Part shown: positions 62,301 to 64,000 of the stretch, in pieces
Layout of the letters: each line of letters starts with the position of its first letter
How positions within the stretch are numbered: position 1 is the first letter of the stretch
Assembly: GCA_018262505.1 (NCBI GenBank)
Contig: JAGSYV010000011.1
Span: forward strand, 62,001-126,000
DNA length: 64,000 nucleotides
Direction: 5' to 3'
Origin: Pseudomonadota bacterium
GTDB taxonomy: Bacteria; Pseudomonadota; Alphaproteobacteria; Rhizobiales; Pleomorphomonadaceae
Notes under the pieces: model-generated
What the model was told of the DNA's origin: nothing
What the model saw: the letters and a program-made list of their open reading frames with translations, nothing else
The model's database searches: none
Position numbers and translations under genes: made by a program

Positions 62301-63047
62301 CTGGTTGCCCCCGAGCTCGTTGGCATAGGCTGTCATTTCCCGGTGAAGAGCATCGGTCGCCGCGTCGGCATCAGGCGCTTTCACCTTGTCGACGGCCGCC
62401 GATCCCTGGAAATGGTCGATCGCGGATAGCGCGCCGTGTGCGGCGCCTCCCAAAAGGCCACCGAGCAGCACCGAGCCGCCAACGTTGTACAAGCTGTCTT
62501 CGGCCGTCCGCGTCTCCTGGCTGGCCTGGAGCGCCATTTCTTGGGCCAACGTGGCGCCGCCGGCAGCGAGCCCCACATCAAGCCCGGCGCGGATCAAGCC
62601 AACGCCGGCCCGTGCACCACGCAAGCCGACCCCACCCGGAAGGAAAAGGGTCGGATCGGCGAGACTGGCGCCGATATCGAAAGCCGTCCCGACCCAGCCC
62701 GACTTTGCGCGTGTCGCCTTGTCGCGGCGCTCCATGTCGATTTGCGCTTTGACCTGGTCGCCGGCCTTGGCGTTGAACACCTCGAGGAAGCGCTCGGGTT
62801 GGTCGTCGTAGCCCTCGAGGTAGTTGCCGGCGTAGGGCGAGAAGGACGGATCGACCTTGTAAAAGTCGCCCGTTGCTTTGTCGTAAAGGGTTTTGTTCGT
62901 CAGGATGGACGTGATGGGGTTGTTCTGCCGGAACGACGCGACGGCGGTATCGGCAAGGCTCGGCTCGGTTTCAGGCACGGCGCCAAGCTTCTGGCTGACG
63001 AGGTAGTCGGCAACGGGGCCAACGGTGCTGGTTTCATCGAACGGCAT
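59304..63047 (-). CDS. Large phage protein, probable internal virion/ejection protein
   Basis: 1247 aa with alternating Gly/Ala-rich hydrophobic and helical regions; resembles large virion proteins of podovirus-like prophages. Function inferred. Confidence 0.6.
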   Translation of the reverse strand: MPFDETSTVGPVADYLVSQKLGAVPETEPSLADTAVASFRQNNPITSILTNKTLYDKATGDFYKVDPSFSPYAGNYLEGYDDQPERFLEVFNAKAGDQVKAQIDMERRDKATRAKSGWVGTAFDIGASLADPTLFLPGGVGLRGARAGVGLIRAGLDVGLAAGGATLAQEMALQASQETRTAEDSLYNVGGSVLLGGLLGGAAHGALSAIDHFQGSAAVDKVKAPDADAATDALHREMTAYANELGGNQPLPQGIGAQGVAPEKLADYEIAGKAARATAKATAQLNPLLRTLQSPSLAVRQVAAGLMENPVYLTKNLEGAGDAAAESAMRQWSIGAAADAIEANRAAYADARKAGLAMSLDDFNTEAGRAMRRGDKSSVAGATEAAEAWRSKVFDPLKQQAIDAGLLPADVDVTTAESYFSRMWRRPVLEAREGEFRDIVRRWADDQITVQAESQSAKAAKKANLLQSEIDDLEMTMLRRAEDAKRREAGGEIAVDAETERQILRAVDHIRAKTKAPAPEKLTQFLHRKGGLFDERGELEALGISNKTRPGFVRKQKQTLTNKDGGLDLDTAARLAWDEGFIQSADRPTANDLLDHLADDFGGRRRVVREADRAAAADADVFDQVVADLGRMGVDVGVKQQMFATADDLKNFAKRVAESLNAKDRQTVAKLRAALDATAPGTGRRGDLDFVSAADRADYINEIVDDIFNQLTGRGGVSTNFQPVMAARGPLKGRTFGIPDHLVEDFLENDIELVGRRYARIMAADIELAKRYGSPTLKDQIAEIRTEYARLRELPGADRKKLGARERADIRDIEAVRDMLRGTYGMQSAGEPWARTLAAARVFNYTRMMGGVVIGSLADAARPAMVHGLRSYVKDGLGPLLHGLQGVRMSAKEAKLAGAVGETILHSRMAALSEITDPYRQGTVIERLMENLSTRFSRMTGLDLWDDFNRAFASRMTQNRIFDNAMKAAKDGFASLPERERAYMGYLGIGQERAERLGELFIKHGETVDGVHVANTEAWAAAPAGDALRQAFRAAVAKDVSSIIVTKGVGDVPLLASTPIGKSLLQFKSFTIAANQRVLIRGLQEGQTRFIGGVTGMATIGMFIYWLRHVAFGTDVSDNPGTWIAEGLDRSGVFSVLFEANNTFEKMGLPGIYTGAAAAFPGSSQRAPASRFASRSVVDSLLGPTAGTARDIATVPATIANIMKGNPATHSDYVLAKRLAPFIGLWFVRPLFAHVIDPALDPEPEKR

Positions 63048-63056
63048 CTTTGGACC

Positions 63057-64000
63057 TCACTCGCTGGCTTTGGCTGGTTTGACGGCCGGGACGGTCATCG
63101 GCCCTGGCGGCATGTCTGACGGACTGATGTCCGATGTCGTCGCTTGGTCGGGCTCAGGGGTGCTCAACTCGATTTTCGGCGCCGGTCCCGTCACCAATTG
63201 ATCGGGCGCCATGTCGGCCGGGCTGATGTCCGCGTTCCATTGCATTTCGCCCTGGCGGATTGCCTCAAGCTCTGTGATCCGGTTCGGATCTGTCACCGGC
63301 TTGCCGCTGCCATCGGGCGGGGTGGCGAAGAAGCGGGCGGGAGCGAGCTGATATTTCCCGTCGCTGTCTATGTACCAAGCCTGATAGCGCGGCGCGCGGC
63401 CGGCTCGAACGTCGGCCTCCGTCGTCTCATCGGGGACAAGGAAGATGGCCTTCGGCTGGATGCCCTTTGAGGTGAGATCCGCAAGCGCCTGCTGGCGGAT
63501 GTAATCATGGCTTCCCTTGGGGTCGGCCGGATAGGCTTTCTCCGGCGGCAGGAACATCACGGCGTCAGGGCCATCCATTGATAGGGCGGACGTTCCGTAG
63601 CGCCGTTGAAACCGATCGTTGGCGAGCTTGGTCCCGGCGTCCAAGTCGCCGCCGGCATCGAACACGGCTTCGGTCAGCGTCTCCCGGTAGTCGCTGACGA
63701 TCGCAGCCGATTGCGCGGTGGTCTTGCCAAGCGTTGGCGGGCTGGAAAACCATCCGCCGCCGAACAGCGAGCGAACGTCGCTTTCGGTGGCCGCCGCGTC
63801 GATCGCCTTTCTCATCGGTTCGGCGTCCATCAGCGCGGCGCGCTGGCGGACCTTCTCCGGATCTTGGGCATCGAGTATGCGCCGCGTGGCTTCAGTCGGC
63901 GAAAGCCCGACCGACGACGTGTAGTGATCGAACAGCGCGACTTGATCCGCCAGCGCGCCACCCGATGGCGAGCGAGCCAGCGCCCCAGCGTTCACGGCGC
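63057..64000 (-). CDS. Phage virion-associated protein, probably truncated by window end
   Basis: At least 312 aa, 10 nt upstream of the 1247-aa gene; C-terminal repeat-like DISPADMAPDQ/DISPSDMPPGP. ORF start lies at the window edge. Confidence 0.55.
   Translation of the reverse strand, partial: AVNAGALARSPSGGALADQVALFDHYTSSVGLSPTEATRRILDAQDPEKVRQRAALMDAEPMRKAIDAAATESDVRSLFGGGWFSSPPTLGKTTAQSAAIVSDYRETLTEAVFDAGGDLDAGTKLANDRFQRRYGTSALSMDGPDAVMFLPPEKAYPADPKGSHDYIRQQALADLTSKGIQPKAIFLVPDETTEADVRAGRAPRYQAWYIDSDGKYQLAPARFFATPPDGSGKPVTDPNRITELEAIRQGEMQWNADISPADMAPDQLVTGPAPKIELSTPEPDQATTSDISPSDMPPGPMTVPAVKPAKASE

Overview
This 64 kb high-GC window looks like an alphaproteobacterial (Hyphomicrobiales-like) chromosome. 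About 56.5 kb is ordinary core genome, and the last ~7.5 kb appears to be a prophage or integrated element. Core content includes tesA-like esterase, NAD-glutamate dehydrogenase, pyruvate carboxylase, mdoGH, acs, mbfA, purH, rsmB-like, dsbB, SCO, tusA, znuA with a Zur-type palindrome, gpsA-tsaD, hemC-hemD-mic60-like-hemY. There is also a sugar locus (alpha-galactosidase, AGE epimerase, ribose-type ABC transporter, FGGY kinase, PfkB kinase, aldolase-like protein). At ~56.55 kb a tRNA gene is cut in its anticodon arm and followed by lower-GC DNA with a truncated SRAP gene, an excisionase-like HTH gene, small unknown genes and large phage virion-type ORFs. The main non-routine observation is a run of apparently damaged or fused genes: a doubly deleted cytochrome b561 whose frame runs into a response regulator; a REC-wHTH/histidine-kinase single ORF; a deleted DeoR regulator; an internally deleted and frameshifted htpX; a hemC lacking about 33-35 residues in frame; a hemD ORF continuous with the mic60-like gene; and a heparinase ORF running into purH. 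Also notable is a peptide deformylase homologue with degenerate metal ligands. I found no convincing CRISPR array, rRNA or complete novel defence system. All family calls are from memory of protein motifs; no database search was run.
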